A DNA stretch of 64,000 nucleotides from NCBI GenBank assembly GCA_030147525.1, contig JASBVF010000014.1:44599-108598 (forward strand), read 5' to 3'. The DNA is from Bacteroidota bacterium (GTDB lineage Bacteria; Bacteroidota; Bacteroidia; Chitinophagales; Saprospiraceae). The notes under the pieces are model-generated. The model was not told where the DNA came from. It ran no database searches and saw only the letters and a list, made by a program, of their open reading frames with translations. The position numbers and the translations under genes were made by a program. This document shows, one piece after another, positions 51,876 through 61,398 of this stretch; the stretch's first letter is position 1, and the number at the start of each line of letters is the position of its first letter.

Positions 51876-52367
51876 TCAATCCCGCAACTGGTTGATAATT
51901 CCCATCAAATCCAACTCCTGCCAGGTACGGTATATTTTACCATCCTTCATATCATAAAGCACTACGCCGGTAGAGGTGAATTTTTTACCGGTGGCAGGTA
52001 TGCCGAACGCATCTCCGTAATGGGTTGCATCAACCTCATACCGGATGGCGGCATGTTTTTCATCGGCAAAAATATGGGTGATAGTGAAATGCGCATCCGG
52101 AAAGGCTTCCTTGTAAAATTTCACCATTTGTTTTATGCCATCGATGCCGATGGTCTGGTCAGCCCGGATAGGATTTCCGTCACTCCACTCCGGGTGAAAT
52201 ACGATGGGGATAAGTTCCTCATTCCGGTTGTGGTTCCAGCCTTCTTCGAACCAGAGGCGCACGGTTTCGGCGTTGCGTTCGGCTTGTTTGGCCTTTTTGA
52301 CCGGAGCGCATTGAGTGAACAAAGAAATTGCAATAAGAACAAGGAGGAAGGTGAGGCTTTGTTTCAT
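51876..52367 (-). CDS. SnoaL-like (ester cyclase type) lipoprotein
   Basis: 163 residues. Signal peptide with lipobox FTQC (MKQSLTFLLVLIAISLFTQC). The mature part has the cone-shaped alpha+beta barrel pattern of SnoaL-like proteins: ETVRLWFEEGWNHNRNEELI, GIDGIKQMVKFYKEAFPDAH, ITHIFADEKHAAIRYEVDAT, FGIPATGKKFTSTGVVLYDM and a final KIYRTWQELDLMGIINQL. The function in exported lipoprotein forms is unknown; small-molecule binding or isomerisation is possible. Confidence 0.82.
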   Translation of the reverse strand: MKQSLTFLLVLIAISLFTQCAPVKKAKQAERNAETVRLWFEEGWNHNRNEELIPIVFHPEWSDGNPIRADQTIGIDGIKQMVKFYKEAFPDAHFTITHIFADEKHAAIRYEVDATHYGDAFGIPATGKKFTSTGVVLYDMKDGKIYRTWQELDLMGIINQLRD

Positions 52368-52537
52368 AAGATGAGTTTAAGTTGGTGTCCGGTTGTCTTG
52401 CCAAGGTAATCAAAGGAAACAATATTTTCAAGTTCAAATTTCCCCCTGAATATAGCGGGAATTAATTCGCCAATACGACCAAACAGGTAAAATCTATTAC
52501 TGGAAGAAGCTTGTAAGGATGACACACCCAAATATGC

Positions 52538-52545
52538 TACTTTTG
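52538..52545 (+). promoter_or_regulatory. Bacteroidota -7 box for the BatA-like gene
   Basis: TACTTTTG with a TTG 24 nt upstream (52511-52513). Predicted leader about 105 nt. Confidence 0.5.
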
Positions 52546-52656
52546 CGGGATTTTAAAATTTAGATCAAATTAAGCGAAAATCCACTTCGCCACAACAATT
52601 TGACTGTTCAAGCGTACAATCATTCGCTGTTTTAAAACCAGAATCAAACATCCGGC

Positions 52657-54687
52657 ATGCAATTTCTATATCCGTCTTTTCTTTTTGCGCTGGCCGCTTT
52701 GGCCATCCCCATCATCATCCACCTTTTTTATTTCAGAAGGTTTAAAAAAGTATATTTCACCAATGTTAGGTTTCTGAGAGAAGTGAAAGAAGAAACGAGC
52801 GCCCGGCAAAAACTGCGTAACCTCCTCGTGTTGCTCATGCGGTGCCTGGCAGTAGCGTTCCTCGTTTTTGCCTTTGCCCAGCCGTTCATTCCGCAGGACG
52901 TGGAGGTGAAGCAGGGTGAAAACGCCGTGAGTGTTTTCATTGACAACTCTTTCAGCATGAGCGCACTGAGTGAAGATGCGCCGCTGGTGGAAAAAGCCAA
53001 GCAACGGGCAAGGGAAATTATCAACGCCTATGCCGTGGAGGACAGGTTTCAGGTTTTAACCAATGATTTTGAAGGCAGACACCAGCGCATGGTCAGCAAG
53101 GAAGAGGCCATCGGATTGGTAGACGAGATCAAGGTTTCTCCGGCGGTGAGGTCGCTTTCGCAAATTCTGACCCGCCAGTCGCAGGCACTGGGCAGTGGAA
53201 AAGGCACCAACAAAATCAGCTACGTCATTTCGGATTTTCAAAAAAATACGGCCGATCTCGAAAATTTCAAAGATACCCTGCTCGACGTGAACCTCGTTCC
53301 GCTGCAGGCTGTGCAGGAAAAAAACGTGAGCATCGACAGTGCCTGGTTTGAGGCGCCCGTGCAGATGCTCAGCCAGCCTAACCCGCTGATTGTCAAAATC
53401 AAAAACTGGAGCAACGAGGACGCCGAAAACGTTCGCCTGACCGTAAAATATAATGGCGAAAGCAAACCGGTGGGCGAGTTAAGCATCCCGGCCAACGCTT
53501 CCGTGATCGACACCGTCATCGTCTCCATCCAATCAACCGGATGGCATGAGGCGGAGCTGGCCGTTACGGACTACCCCGTACAGTTTGACGACCGGTATTT
53601 TTTTACTTACAATGTTGCCGAAGTTATCAACGTACTGGTCATCAATGAGCAGGCACCGGATGCCTTTCTCGATGCAGCTTTCAAAGGTGTTAGCTTTTTC
53701 AAGGTGACCAATCAGTTGAGCCGAAACCTCGATTACTCAAAGTTCCCCGGCTATCAGTTGATCATTTGTAACGGCCTCGAAAACATCTCCACGGGATTGG
53801 CTTCCGAGTTAAAAAAATATGTGGACAACGGCGGCAATGTGCTGCTTTTCCCTGCTTTGAACGCCAATACCGCCAGCTACAATAGTTTTTTGCGCAGCAT
53901 ACCAGCCAACGAACTGCAAAATTTTGAACAACAGGAGCGGAGCGTCAGCGACATCAATACCCAGGAGTTTGTATTCAAAGATGTTTTTGAAAACAAGAGC
54001 GCCAACCTGAAATTGCCCGTCACGAAAGGAAATTACCGCCTCAACAACATCGCCAGCCGAGGCGAGGAGCGCCTGCTTACCTACAGGGACGGCAATACTT
54101 TTATTGGAAAATTCAAAAGCGGACAGGGTATTTTTTACCTCTGTGCGGCTCCGTTGGCAGAAGATTACAGCAACCTGGCCCGAAGCGGGGAAATTTTCAT
54201 CCCGATGCTTTACAAAATGGCCATCTCCAGCGCCCGCAATCGACCGATTGCCTACACGATCGGCCAGGACGAAGTCATCGAAGCTGACAACGTGGTGCGA
54301 GGCGGCGAAAGTGTTTACAAACTGAAAGGCAAGGACGAAGAGTTCATTCCTCAGCAGCGCATCGTTGCCTCCAAAGTTTTTCTGGGGGTACAAAACCAGA
54401 TTCTGGACGCCGGTTTTTACAACCTTTTTCTCACGCCGGACACCACCCTTTCAAAGTTCGCCTTCAACTACGATCGCAGGGAGTCTGACCTGGCTTATCT
54501 GAGCACCGGAGACCTGGAAGCAAAGGCAGGCCCGAATGTCAGCGTACTGACCGGCGCTGCTGCTGCCAATTTTGAGGAGGTCGTCAGCGACAGAAGCAGG
54601 GGCGTCATTTTATGGAAATGGTGCGTCATAATTGCCCTGCTTGCCCTGGCCGCAGAGGTGGCGCTTTTGAGATTTTGGAAGGTTTAA
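52657..54687 (+). CDS. BatA N-terminal domain / von Willebrand factor A protein
   Basis: 676 residues. It begins with the BatA (aerotolerance-type) anchor: LYPSFLFALAALAIPIIIHL, YFRRFKKVYFTNVRFL and a second helix (LLVLLMRCLAVAFLVFAFAQ). A VWA-like domain follows with the metal-site motif FIDNSFSMSAL (DxSxS type), an Ig-like segment (about 220-320), a class I glutamine-amidotransferase-like segment (LVINEQAPDAFLDAAF, GGNVLLFPALNA), and a C-terminal membrane helix (WCVIIALLALAAEVALL). Such proteins usually accompany MoxR ATPases; none is adjacent here. Role in envelope stress or complex assembly is family-level inference. Confidence 0.88.
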   Translation: MQFLYPSFLFALAALAIPIIIHLFYFRRFKKVYFTNVRFLREVKEETSARQKLRNLLVLLMRCLAVAFLVFAFAQPFIPQDVEVKQGENAVSVFIDNSFSMSALSEDAPLVEKAKQRAREIINAYAVEDRFQVLTNDFEGRHQRMVSKEEAIGLVDEIKVSPAVRSLSQILTRQSQALGSGKGTNKISYVISDFQKNTADLENFKDTLLDVNLVPLQAVQEKNVSIDSAWFEAPVQMLSQPNPLIVKIKNWSNEDAENVRLTVKYNGESKPVGELSIPANASVIDTVIVSIQSTGWHEAELAVTDYPVQFDDRYFFTYNVAEVINVLVINEQAPDAFLDAAFKGVSFFKVTNQLSRNLDYSKFPGYQLIICNGLENISTGLASELKKYVDNGGNVLLFPALNANTASYNSFLRSIPANELQNFEQQERSVSDINTQEFVFKDVFENKSANLKLPVTKGNYRLNNIASRGEERLLTYRDGNTFIGKFKSGQGIFYLCAAPLAEDYSNLARSGEIFIPMLYKMAISSARNRPIAYTIGQDEVIEADNVVRGGESVYKLKGKDEEFIPQQRIVASKVFLGVQNQILDAGFYNLFLTPDTTLSKFAFNYDRRESDLAYLSTGDLEAKAGPNVSVLTGAAAANFEEVVSDRSRGVILWKWCVIIALLALAAEVALLRFWKV

Positions 54688-54861
54688 GTTTGCAACGCCT
54701 CCGGTTATTTTTGTTGAATAAGGAACATGGCAGCTACATGAATTCAGTAGCTAAAAAAGTTTGGTGAAAAAATAGATCTCCGTCAGGAGTTTTTAAAATT
54801 TCTTACTTTCACACTCGCTACGGCTACACCCAAAATTTCACCAAATGTAATTTATCTAACC

Positions 54862-55917
54862 ATGTGTAACTTATTCACCAGAAACTCATTCCTGCTTACC
54901 ATCCTGTGCGTCTTTGCTTTATTGAACCTGAATGCACAATCCGATGATCTTGTTGCGAAGCAAGGCGTTTTCGACCTTTTAATGTTAAACGATGTTGCGG
55001 AAATCACCATTGAAGTTGACCTTGACTCTCTCTTGGGTGACATACGCAGAACGGAATACCTCAAAGGGTCGATGGAAATTAAGAAGGGTAAAAAAGACTA
55101 TGTAAGCATCCCATTAAAAGTGCGGCCCCGTGGCAAGTTCCGGCGCATGAAATGCAATTTCCCGCCTCTGAAACTTAAGTTTAAAAAAGATGACCTGGCT
55201 GAGCAGGGGTTAAACGAATACAATGAATTCAAGCTCGTCACCCAATGCCTGAAAGACGATGAAATGGCCAAGGAAATGATCATGAAGGAGTTTCTTGCCT
55301 ATAAAATGTTGAACGAACTCACTCCTTACAGCTTCAGAGTGCAGCTGGTCAGGGTAACTTACAAGCATACCGGGAAGTCAAAAAAAATAAAGCACTGGGG
55401 CATCATCATCGAAGACCTCGAAGATCTGGCTCATCGTACGAACACCACCGTTGTCAGCCGGATGGGGATTCCTCTTGACTCACTTCACAACAACCAGGAA
55501 AAGCTCGCCTCGTTATTTCAGTATATGATCGGCAATTGCGACTGGAGTTACTTCCTCGCCCGCAACATGGAATTTATTCAACTGAAAGACGGCAGGATTA
55601 TGCCGGTACCTTACGATTTTGATTACTGCGGACTTGTCAACGCCCCTTACTCCGCTCCAAATGTGCAACTGGGACAAAAAAGTGTGAAGGACAGGATCTA
55701 CCTTGGCAATTCAACTTCTTACGAAGAAATTTACGGCACCCTGAGTTATTTCAGAACTAAAGAAAAAGACTTGATGAACGTCCTTAAAAACTGTAGAGAG
55801 TTGAACAGCATTGCAAGCCATGAGATTGAAAAATATCTCAACGAGTTTTTCAACCTCATCAAAGACGAGAAAAAAGCTGCTGACATCATCCTCTCAAAAC
55901 CAGAGACCAATCATTGA
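54862..55917 (+). CDS. Exported CotH-like protein
   Basis: 351 residues with a signal peptide ending NLNAQ. The body resembles Bacteroidota members of the CotH-type atypical kinase group: an N-terminal strand region (VAEITIEVDLDSLLGDIRR, VSIPLKVRPRGKFRRMKCNF, PPLKLKF), NEFKLVTQCLKDDEMAKEMI, VTYKHTGKSKKIKHWGIIIE, and the kinase-like end QYMIGNCDWSYFLARNMEFI with PVPYDFDYCGLVNAPY, where Asp and Asn of the first and DFD of the second would be catalytic/metal residues. CotH in Bacillus phosphorylates a coat protein; the substrate here is unknown. A possible promoter box TAAGTTTG overlaps the stop of the BatA-like gene (54685-54692). Confidence 0.55.
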   Translation: MCNLFTRNSFLLTILCVFALLNLNAQSDDLVAKQGVFDLLMLNDVAEITIEVDLDSLLGDIRRTEYLKGSMEIKKGKKDYVSIPLKVRPRGKFRRMKCNFPPLKLKFKKDDLAEQGLNEYNEFKLVTQCLKDDEMAKEMIMKEFLAYKMLNELTPYSFRVQLVRVTYKHTGKSKKIKHWGIIIEDLEDLAHRTNTTVVSRMGIPLDSLHNNQEKLASLFQYMIGNCDWSYFLARNMEFIQLKDGRIMPVPYDFDYCGLVNAPYSAPNVQLGQKSVKDRIYLGNSTSYEEIYGTLSYFRTKEKDLMNVLKNCRELNSIASHEIEKYLNEFFNLIKDEKKAADIILSKPETNH

Positions 55918-55938
55918 GTCCGGCAGTCTCGCAGGTAG

Positions 55939-56469
55939 CTAACTACTTTGTTCCCAATCATCCCGCCTGATGCGAAAAACACGGGTAGGATTTCCCTTGA
56001 AATTGGTGTCTTTCCAGAATGTCATGCCATTGCGCCGGGCTACCGCCTCCGAGCGGGCATTGTCCGGGTGAATGAGCGAAATGATCGTTTCAGCCATTTC
56101 GTTTTCAAAGCAAAAATCACGGCAGGCCATGGCTGCCTCCGTTGCATATCCGTTGCCCCAAAAGCGCCGGATGAAATGATAGCCAACCTCCCACTTCGGA
56201 ATGCCGTCCACAAACTGCCGCAGCAGCCCGCACTGACCAACCAGCTCTCCGGTAGCCCGCAGCTCAACTGCACACAAACCACAGCCGGTAGATTCGTATC
56301 TGCGTAACTGATTCTTCAGCCATTCTGAAGCAAATTTTTCAATATCGCCACCGGGGAAAAGAAATTCTGTTGCCACCTGATCGGTGAAAAATTCCAGAAG
56401 AGGTTCCTTGTCAGAAAGGGTAAGTGAGCGAAAAATCAAACGGGGAGTTTGGAGTTGTTCCAGATACAT
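55939..56469 (-). CDS. GNAT-family N-acetyltransferase (RimJ/RimL type)
   Basis: 176 residues from the Met at 56469 (MYLEQLQTPRLIFRSLT), the usual start pattern of this family; 24 further open codons upstream look spurious. Motifs: LQTPRLIFRSLTLSDKEPLL, the acceptor-side strand CAVELRATGELVGQCGL, WEVGYHFIRRFWGNGYATEA (acetyl-CoA pyrophosphate loop RRFWGNGYA) and SLIHPDNARSEAVARRNGM. It acetylates an amino group of a protein or small molecule in the cytoplasm. Confidence 0.92.
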   Translation of the reverse strand: MYLEQLQTPRLIFRSLTLSDKEPLLEFFTDQVATEFLFPGGDIEKFASEWLKNQLRRYESTGCGLCAVELRATGELVGQCGLLRQFVDGIPKWEVGYHFIRRFWGNGYATEAAMACRDFCFENEMAETIISLIHPDNARSEAVARRNGMTFWKDTNFKGNPTRVFRIRRDDWEQSS

Positions 56470-56874
56470 ATTTTGAATTTGAAAACAGGTGAGTTGAAAA
56501 CCATCTAAAGTCGCAATGTCCGAACAAATTTTCAACTGCACAAACGGCAGCTAAGCTTTGTTCCATTGTTTTAATCAGGTTTAAGAAACTTTATCAAAGA
56601 AAGATTGAATCAAGAATAGCTCAGACATGAATTGACCTGGAAGGAACTGACTGTCAGGTATTTAACAAAAAAAAAGTGGGGTCGTTTTGACAACATACCC
56701 CACTGTATAACCCCAAAAAACCAAATGAAAACAAATCTTTTAGTAATAGTTTTTCTTAGCTTAGTCGAACATTAAAGCTTATCAACGCTCTAATTGTGAT
56801 GCACAGATAATATGGTAATCCAAAAATAAAAAGGTAAATTTCAAGAATTTGTGAGAAAATAAAAATGAGGATAG
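56470..56874. other. Intergenic region
   Basis: A 405-bp AT-rich gap. It holds a hairpin at 56667-56704 and a 16-codon frame (56725-56775, MKTNLLVIVFLSLVEH) that looks like the remnant of a signal peptide. A TAAATTTC near-match lies about 35 nt before the next gene. Nothing else seen. Confidence 0.45.
56667..56704 (-). terminator. Terminator-like hairpin in minus orientation
   Basis: AGTGGGGT (56675-56682) and ACCCCACT (56697-56704) form an 8-bp stem; on the minus strand a U-run of nine follows. No minus-strand gene feeds it from the right, so its role is unclear. Confidence 0.45.
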
Positions 56875-58314
56875 ATGCGTGTTCCAAAAGCAGTCATGCT
56901 GCTCAATCTACTGACCGGCAAAGAGTTAAAACAATTTCAAAGCAAACTGAAGCATGCCAGGAAAGAGAAAACGCTTGCTTTGTGTAACTGGTTGCTCAAA
57001 AATCATGATAGCGCCGGCGAGGAATCTTTTCGTGAACGGATGCATCAATTTCTGTTTGACAGCCCTTACGATCACTCCAGAGACTATCTGCTACGCAATG
57101 AACTGCGGGTGATTTCCGAGGCAGTGAAGGATTTTCTCACAAAAATTCATATTGAAAAAGAGGCCAACCAAAACTCCTCAATGGCAGATATTTTTCTCCT
57201 GTCCGCACTTTGCGAGCGAAAAGCAATTGACATCTTCAAACTTGAATTTAAAGATATTTACGATCAGGCTCTTTTCAGAAACGAGCCATTGACTGCATGG
57301 CTGATCAACCGACTGAATCACTCGATTTATACCCGTTTTTTACATGAAAAAGAAATCAATGTCGAAACTGCGGCTCAGTTGAATGAATTGCAACTCACTC
57401 ATCTCAATAATTTCTACATGACGGCCTACCAGAGCTACCGGTTTAACAAAGCCTATCTCAAACAATCGAAATTTCCTTTCCTTGCAAATGACCTGACCAC
57501 TCAAAAGTCAGCATCTGACCATGGCGATGCCCAAATTCAACTTGCAGCTTATTTTGAACTTAAAGCACAATGTTTCCTCCTTCCGGTTGACCAGCGGACC
57601 GACTGTTTAAAAAATTGTCTGGAAGTTGCCCGGAGAGATGCAGGTAAAATCCCTATTTATAAAGAAGAAGTTAAGTTTTGCCTGTCAGAGTTGGCCAAAA
57701 CCTACTGCCTCCTGAACAACTTCCAGACAGCAGAAACCTACTTCCATCAATTTTTTAAACTTGATTTGGAACCTGCCGACCCCTACAGGCTGGCTGTTTT
57801 GGCGGATTACATTGCGAAGCTGCTCAAACAAAAACGAACGGAAGAAGCGCTGACCTGGATTAAATCTCACCAGGAAAACCTCAAAAAGATCGAAAAACTC
57901 AGCGTTCGGCTCAAGTGTCTTAAGGCTGCTGCGTTCGCTTTTTCAGGTGATGCTGATAACCTCTACGAAACATTGCCCGACAACTTTACGGAATACAGCC
58001 GCCCGGTCAAGCATTTTTTCAGACTCCATTACGCCATCCATGCATGGCTCACAGAGAATGAAAGCAATGCCATACGTGAAATTGACAACCTACTTAATGC
58101 CATCCAGAAAAGTGAACCACCTGCTTTTGATGTCAGGCCCGTGGCCCGTTTCATGCGCCGGTATTTCAGTTGGGCAGCCATGCCCGATAGTCAGCCACGG
58201 ATGCGCAACCTGGAAAAGTTGCAGGCCGATTTGAAGCAGTATGAGCAAAACGCAGCACCTGCCTACAAATCGTACCTGCCGCTTATCTGGTTAAAAATGG
58301 AGATGGAGAATTAA
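56875..58314 (+). CDS. Helical-repeat protein of unknown function
   Basis: 479 residues; not recognised beyond a pattern I associate with Saprospirales. It opens with LNLLTGKELKQFQSKLKHAR, then consists of alpha-helices resembling tetratricopeptide or similar solenoid repeats (EVKFCLSELAKTYCLLNNFQ, AETYFHQFFKLD, RLAVLADYIAKLLKQKRTEE). No signal peptide or membrane helix, so cytoplasmic. A scaffold or regulator of unknown partner is likely. The start is uncertain; a second ATG lies at codon 8. Confidence 0.6.
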   Translation: MRVPKAVMLLNLLTGKELKQFQSKLKHARKEKTLALCNWLLKNHDSAGEESFRERMHQFLFDSPYDHSRDYLLRNELRVISEAVKDFLTKIHIEKEANQNSSMADIFLLSALCERKAIDIFKLEFKDIYDQALFRNEPLTAWLINRLNHSIYTRFLHEKEINVETAAQLNELQLTHLNNFYMTAYQSYRFNKAYLKQSKFPFLANDLTTQKSASDHGDAQIQLAAYFELKAQCFLLPVDQRTDCLKNCLEVARRDAGKIPIYKEEVKFCLSELAKTYCLLNNFQTAETYFHQFFKLDLEPADPYRLAVLADYIAKLLKQKRTEEALTWIKSHQENLKKIEKLSVRLKCLKAAAFAFSGDADNLYETLPDNFTEYSRPVKHFFRLHYAIHAWLTENESNAIREIDNLLNAIQKSEPPAFDVRPVARFMRRYFSWAAMPDSQPRMRNLEKLQADLKQYEQNAAPAYKSYLPLIWLKMEMEN

Positions 58315-58325
58315 CTCCCCCCACA

Positions 58326-59189
58326 TTAGTGAATCACAACTTTACGAACCGCTGTCCGACCACCAGCAGTTATTTTCAGCCAGTAAAAGCCTGCCGCAAA
58401 ATCTTCCACTGAGAGAGCGATTCTACCCGCCATGTTGGGTGTCCATTCCCTCAACTGCCTGCCACTCACATCCGTCAGCGTTACCCGCTCAAATAACTGG
58501 TCGTTTGTCATTTCCAGATTAATAAGCCCGGAGGTTGGATTGGGATAAACCGACAGGTTTAGGTCATTCGGTCCGGGCTTCACATCCGTCGCACAAGCTT
58601 CCACAATTACCGGCAAGGAGAGACCCAGCGGTTGAATATAGTCAGGGCAAACAGAAGGCGCACCCTCTACCGTGTAGGCACCGGATTCGGTCACTGCCAG
58701 CGTAGGTGAGACAGCACCGGCGATTGGCTCCTGATTTTTGTACCAGGTAATGTTGGTGTCGTAAGGAGCCCCCAGCGTGAGAAACATCGTGTCGCCTTCG
58801 CAAACTTTGAACGCTTCCATTTCAGGATCAAAGATGTAGTTGCCATCATGCTGAACGAAAGGAAGTAAAAACACATAGCCATCCAGCAAGATTTCAGGTG
58901 AGGCTTCCGTACAGCCGTTCAGCGTTACTTCCACCCAAAAATAGTACAGCACATCGTCCTGCGTCACCGCCAGCGATTGTCCAGTAGCGCCGGTGATGAG
59001 TTCCGGAATATCACTGGAATATGGCTTTCTATACCACTGATAGCTGTCGTACTCCTGCGTCTTCAAAATGCCGGTAGCATTCGGGCAAAGCACCACATCT
59101 CCGGTGACTGTGGGATCAAAATTGCACTGGGCAAGGGATGATTCTGCCAGCGAAAACAATGCGATCAAAAAGAATAATAGTTTTTTCAT
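58326..59189 (-). CDS. Secreted Ig-like protein with T9SS type A sorting domain
   Basis: 287 residues from the Met at 59189, which begins the signal peptide MKKLLFFLIALFSLAESSLA; 44 open codons upstream are rejected. Two Ig/PKD-like segments follow with paired cysteines (VTGDVVLCPNATGILKTQ, YDSYQWYRKP; FKVCEGDTMFLTLG, NITWYKNQEPIAG). The last 80 residues are a type A sorting domain (NLSVYPNPTSGLINLEM, LTDVSGRQLREW, FAAGFYWLKITA). A surface or released binding protein; ligand unknown. It converges with the helical-repeat gene 12 bp away. Confidence 0.86.
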   Translation of the reverse strand: MKKLLFFLIALFSLAESSLAQCNFDPTVTGDVVLCPNATGILKTQEYDSYQWYRKPYSSDIPELITGATGQSLAVTQDDVLYYFWVEVTLNGCTEASPEILLDGYVFLLPFVQHDGNYIFDPEMEAFKVCEGDTMFLTLGAPYDTNITWYKNQEPIAGAVSPTLAVTESGAYTVEGAPSVCPDYIQPLGLSLPVIVEACATDVKPGPNDLNLSVYPNPTSGLINLEMTNDQLFERVTLTDVSGRQLREWTPNMAGRIALSVEDFAAGFYWLKITAGGRTAVRKVVIH

Positions 59190-59435
59190 AAGTCGGGAAT
59201 TTTTTTTGTGATGAAAAATCTTTCCCCACCCAGACAGTCGGAACCCCGGGGTAGGTTGGGTGAAAAAATGAATTTTGTTCCAACCGCCCCAACCCCGGCA
59301 GCTTTTCTGCCCGTCTGACAAGTAGCGTATTTCAAATAAAACAAGCCTTTTTCCTGTCGGGTTAAATCGTTAGATTGCGGATTAATAAATTCCGACCGTC
59401 GTTCAGGCCATCATTCAATTCTAAAATTATCAATC

Positions 59436-60671
59436 ATGAAAACCACAATTTTTCCCCTGCTACTTCTTACCGTTTCACTTGTCTTTTTTCAGTGTAAAAA
59501 AGCAGAGAACCTTACCCCTGAGCCCGGCATCGTATTCTCGTGCGACGACAGCCCTGCCACCTGCGACCTGACGGAAGCCAACGGCGTGTTTGCATTTGAC
59601 CTTTTCAAAAACCTGCACAACAGCACCCTCGATGAAAATATATTTATTTCGCCCTTCAGCATTTCCACAGCGCTGACCATGACTATAAACGGCGCCAATG
59701 CCCAGACCTTCGACGATATGCGCAATACGCTGAAGATCAACAACCTCGGAATGCCCGACGTCAACGACTCCTACAAACAGCTGCTTGAGGTGCTGCCCGC
59801 TCTCGATCCGCTTACCAAGCTCAAGCTGGCCAACTCCATCTGGCCACAGCTCGATTACCCCGTCCTGGAATCTTTTCTGGATTTGAACAAAGAATTCTTT
59901 GACAGCGAGGTCGTGCCAGTAGATTTTAAAGATCCCGCCGTCATCAGCCAGGTAAACAAGTGGGTGGAAGACAACACGGATGGCCTCATTGAGGAAACGC
60001 TGACAGATTTACCGCCCGGGGTGGTCATGTTGCTGATCAATGCCATCTATTTCAAAGGCACCTGGCAAACGGAATTCAAACCGGAAGCCACACATGAAGC
60101 CAGCTTTTACACCGCTGACGGTCCCGTCACGGTGGACATGATGCACATCCCGGGAAGCGATTTCGCTTATTTCAGCAATGATTTGTTCCAAATGATCGAC
60201 CTGCCCTACGGCGATTCCATTTTTTCGATGACCATCCTGCTGCCTAAGGAGGGACACGACGTCGATGAGGTCATTAACCAGATGAACTCTTCCAACTGGA
60301 ACACCTGGATTACCGGTTTGCAAACGCAGCCGGCACAGCTCTTCCTGCCTAAATTTAAAATGGAATACGACACCAAGCTCAAACGCCCGCTTTCCGACCT
60401 TGGCATGGAGGTCGCTTTCACTGACTTCGCCGATTTTACCAAAATGATCGATGGTGGCGGCGTCAAAATTGATGACGTGATTCACAAAGCCTTTGTCGAG
60501 GTAAACGAGCAGGGCACGGAAGCCGCCGCCGTAACAGTAGTTGTCACCATTTTTAACTCTGCTCCGTCCATGCCAACTGTAAAAGTGAACAAGCCCTTTG
60601 TTTTCGTGATCCGGGACAACCGAACGAACAGCCTTTTATTCATGGGTAAATTGATGAAACCGGAAGATTAG
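59436..60671 (+). CDS. Serpin (serine protease inhibitor family), lipoprotein
   Basis: 411 residues, full length. Lipobox FFQC (MKTTIFPLLLLTVSLVFFQC) predicts a lipid-anchored protein. Serpin fold motifs: NIFISPFSISTALTMTINGA, LLINAIYFKGTWQTEF, MMHIPGSDF, DLPYGDSIFSMTILLP, FLPKFKMEYD, and the C-terminal NKPFVFVIRDNRTNSLLFMG. The reactive-loop hinge VNEQGTEAAAVT has the small residues needed for loop insertion, so it is predicted to be inhibitory. Counting from the hinge Glu as P17 puts Asn-Ser at P1-P1' (IFNSAP), but a shift of one or two residues cannot be excluded. It may protect the cell from its own or foreign proteases. Confidence 0.93.
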   Translation: MKTTIFPLLLLTVSLVFFQCKKAENLTPEPGIVFSCDDSPATCDLTEANGVFAFDLFKNLHNSTLDENIFISPFSISTALTMTINGANAQTFDDMRNTLKINNLGMPDVNDSYKQLLEVLPALDPLTKLKLANSIWPQLDYPVLESFLDLNKEFFDSEVVPVDFKDPAVISQVNKWVEDNTDGLIEETLTDLPPGVVMLLINAIYFKGTWQTEFKPEATHEASFYTADGPVTVDMMHIPGSDFAYFSNDLFQMIDLPYGDSIFSMTILLPKEGHDVDEVINQMNSSNWNTWITGLQTQPAQLFLPKFKMEYDTKLKRPLSDLGMEVAFTDFADFTKMIDGGGVKIDDVIHKAFVEVNEQGTEAAAVTVVVTIFNSAPSMPTVKVNKPFVFVIRDNRTNSLLFMGKLMKPED

Positions 60672-60844
60672 ACTACAGTCGGAAAAAGTGTAAATCAGCT
60701 CTCTTTATCTGATTTTTTCAGTAAAAACAAAGTTTGTGGTTCATTTGTCCAACAAATTGGAATAATAGTCCAAGCATAAAAGCGTGAAAAACCACAAGTT
60801 TGTCAGGAATAAGGGGAATTTTTTTTTCACCAAATCCTGATCCA

Positions 60845-61279
60845 ATGAAAACAGTACATCCAGTCTACGCCAATTTGATTTTCAGCCTTTTGTTTTTAGC
60901 CTGTGCACCGCTGCTTTTTTCTCAAAAAAACAATACCTGGAAAGGCGGTGCTCCCGGCCTCGAAAATGAATGGAACTGCCCGAAAAACTGGAGTGCCTAC
61001 AGCGTGCCCGACGACTTCACCAATGTTTTCATTCCCGATGTTTCATCGACTTCATTATCGTTCCCCATCATTAAATCGGGTTTGGTTGAAATCAATGCCC
61101 TAACCATTGCTTCCAATGCCATTTTGACGGTTGAAAAAGGCGCTCAATTGACCGTTTTCACAACTGCCCAGGGCGCCAACGGGCGCAGCCTGAAGCTGAA
61201 AGGAAGTATTTTGTTGCTTGACGAACTCAACGAAAACAAAGCCTTGCCTGCGGCCCCGCTTGCAAGCAACAAGCAGTGA
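60845..61279 (+). CDS. Short exported protein resembling the start of a large surface protein
   Basis: 144 residues from the Met at 60845 (signal peptide NLIFSLLFLACAPLLFSQ); 15 open codons upstream are not used. The mature part matches the opening of many big Bacteroidota adhesins: NTWKGGAPGLENEWNCPKNW, SAYSVPDDFTNVFIPDV and then short strands (VEINALTIASNAILTVEKGA). Normally hundreds of residues and a sorting domain follow, but here the frame stops after LASNKQ. It is either a small stand-alone protein or a truncated relic. Confidence 0.65.
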   Translation: MKTVHPVYANLIFSLLFLACAPLLFSQKNNTWKGGAPGLENEWNCPKNWSAYSVPDDFTNVFIPDVSSTSLSFPIIKSGLVEINALTIASNAILTVEKGAQLTVFTTAQGANGRSLKLKGSILLLDELNENKALPAAPLASNKQ

Positions 61280-61398
61280 TTAACTCCACACGCCAGCTTG
61301 TTTTCAGATATTTCATAAAAAACGCTTCAATGCCGCCCCCGGGTTGCCAATTACCTGGCATTGATCATTATCAGGATTTTTGAATTAAATTATTCCAA

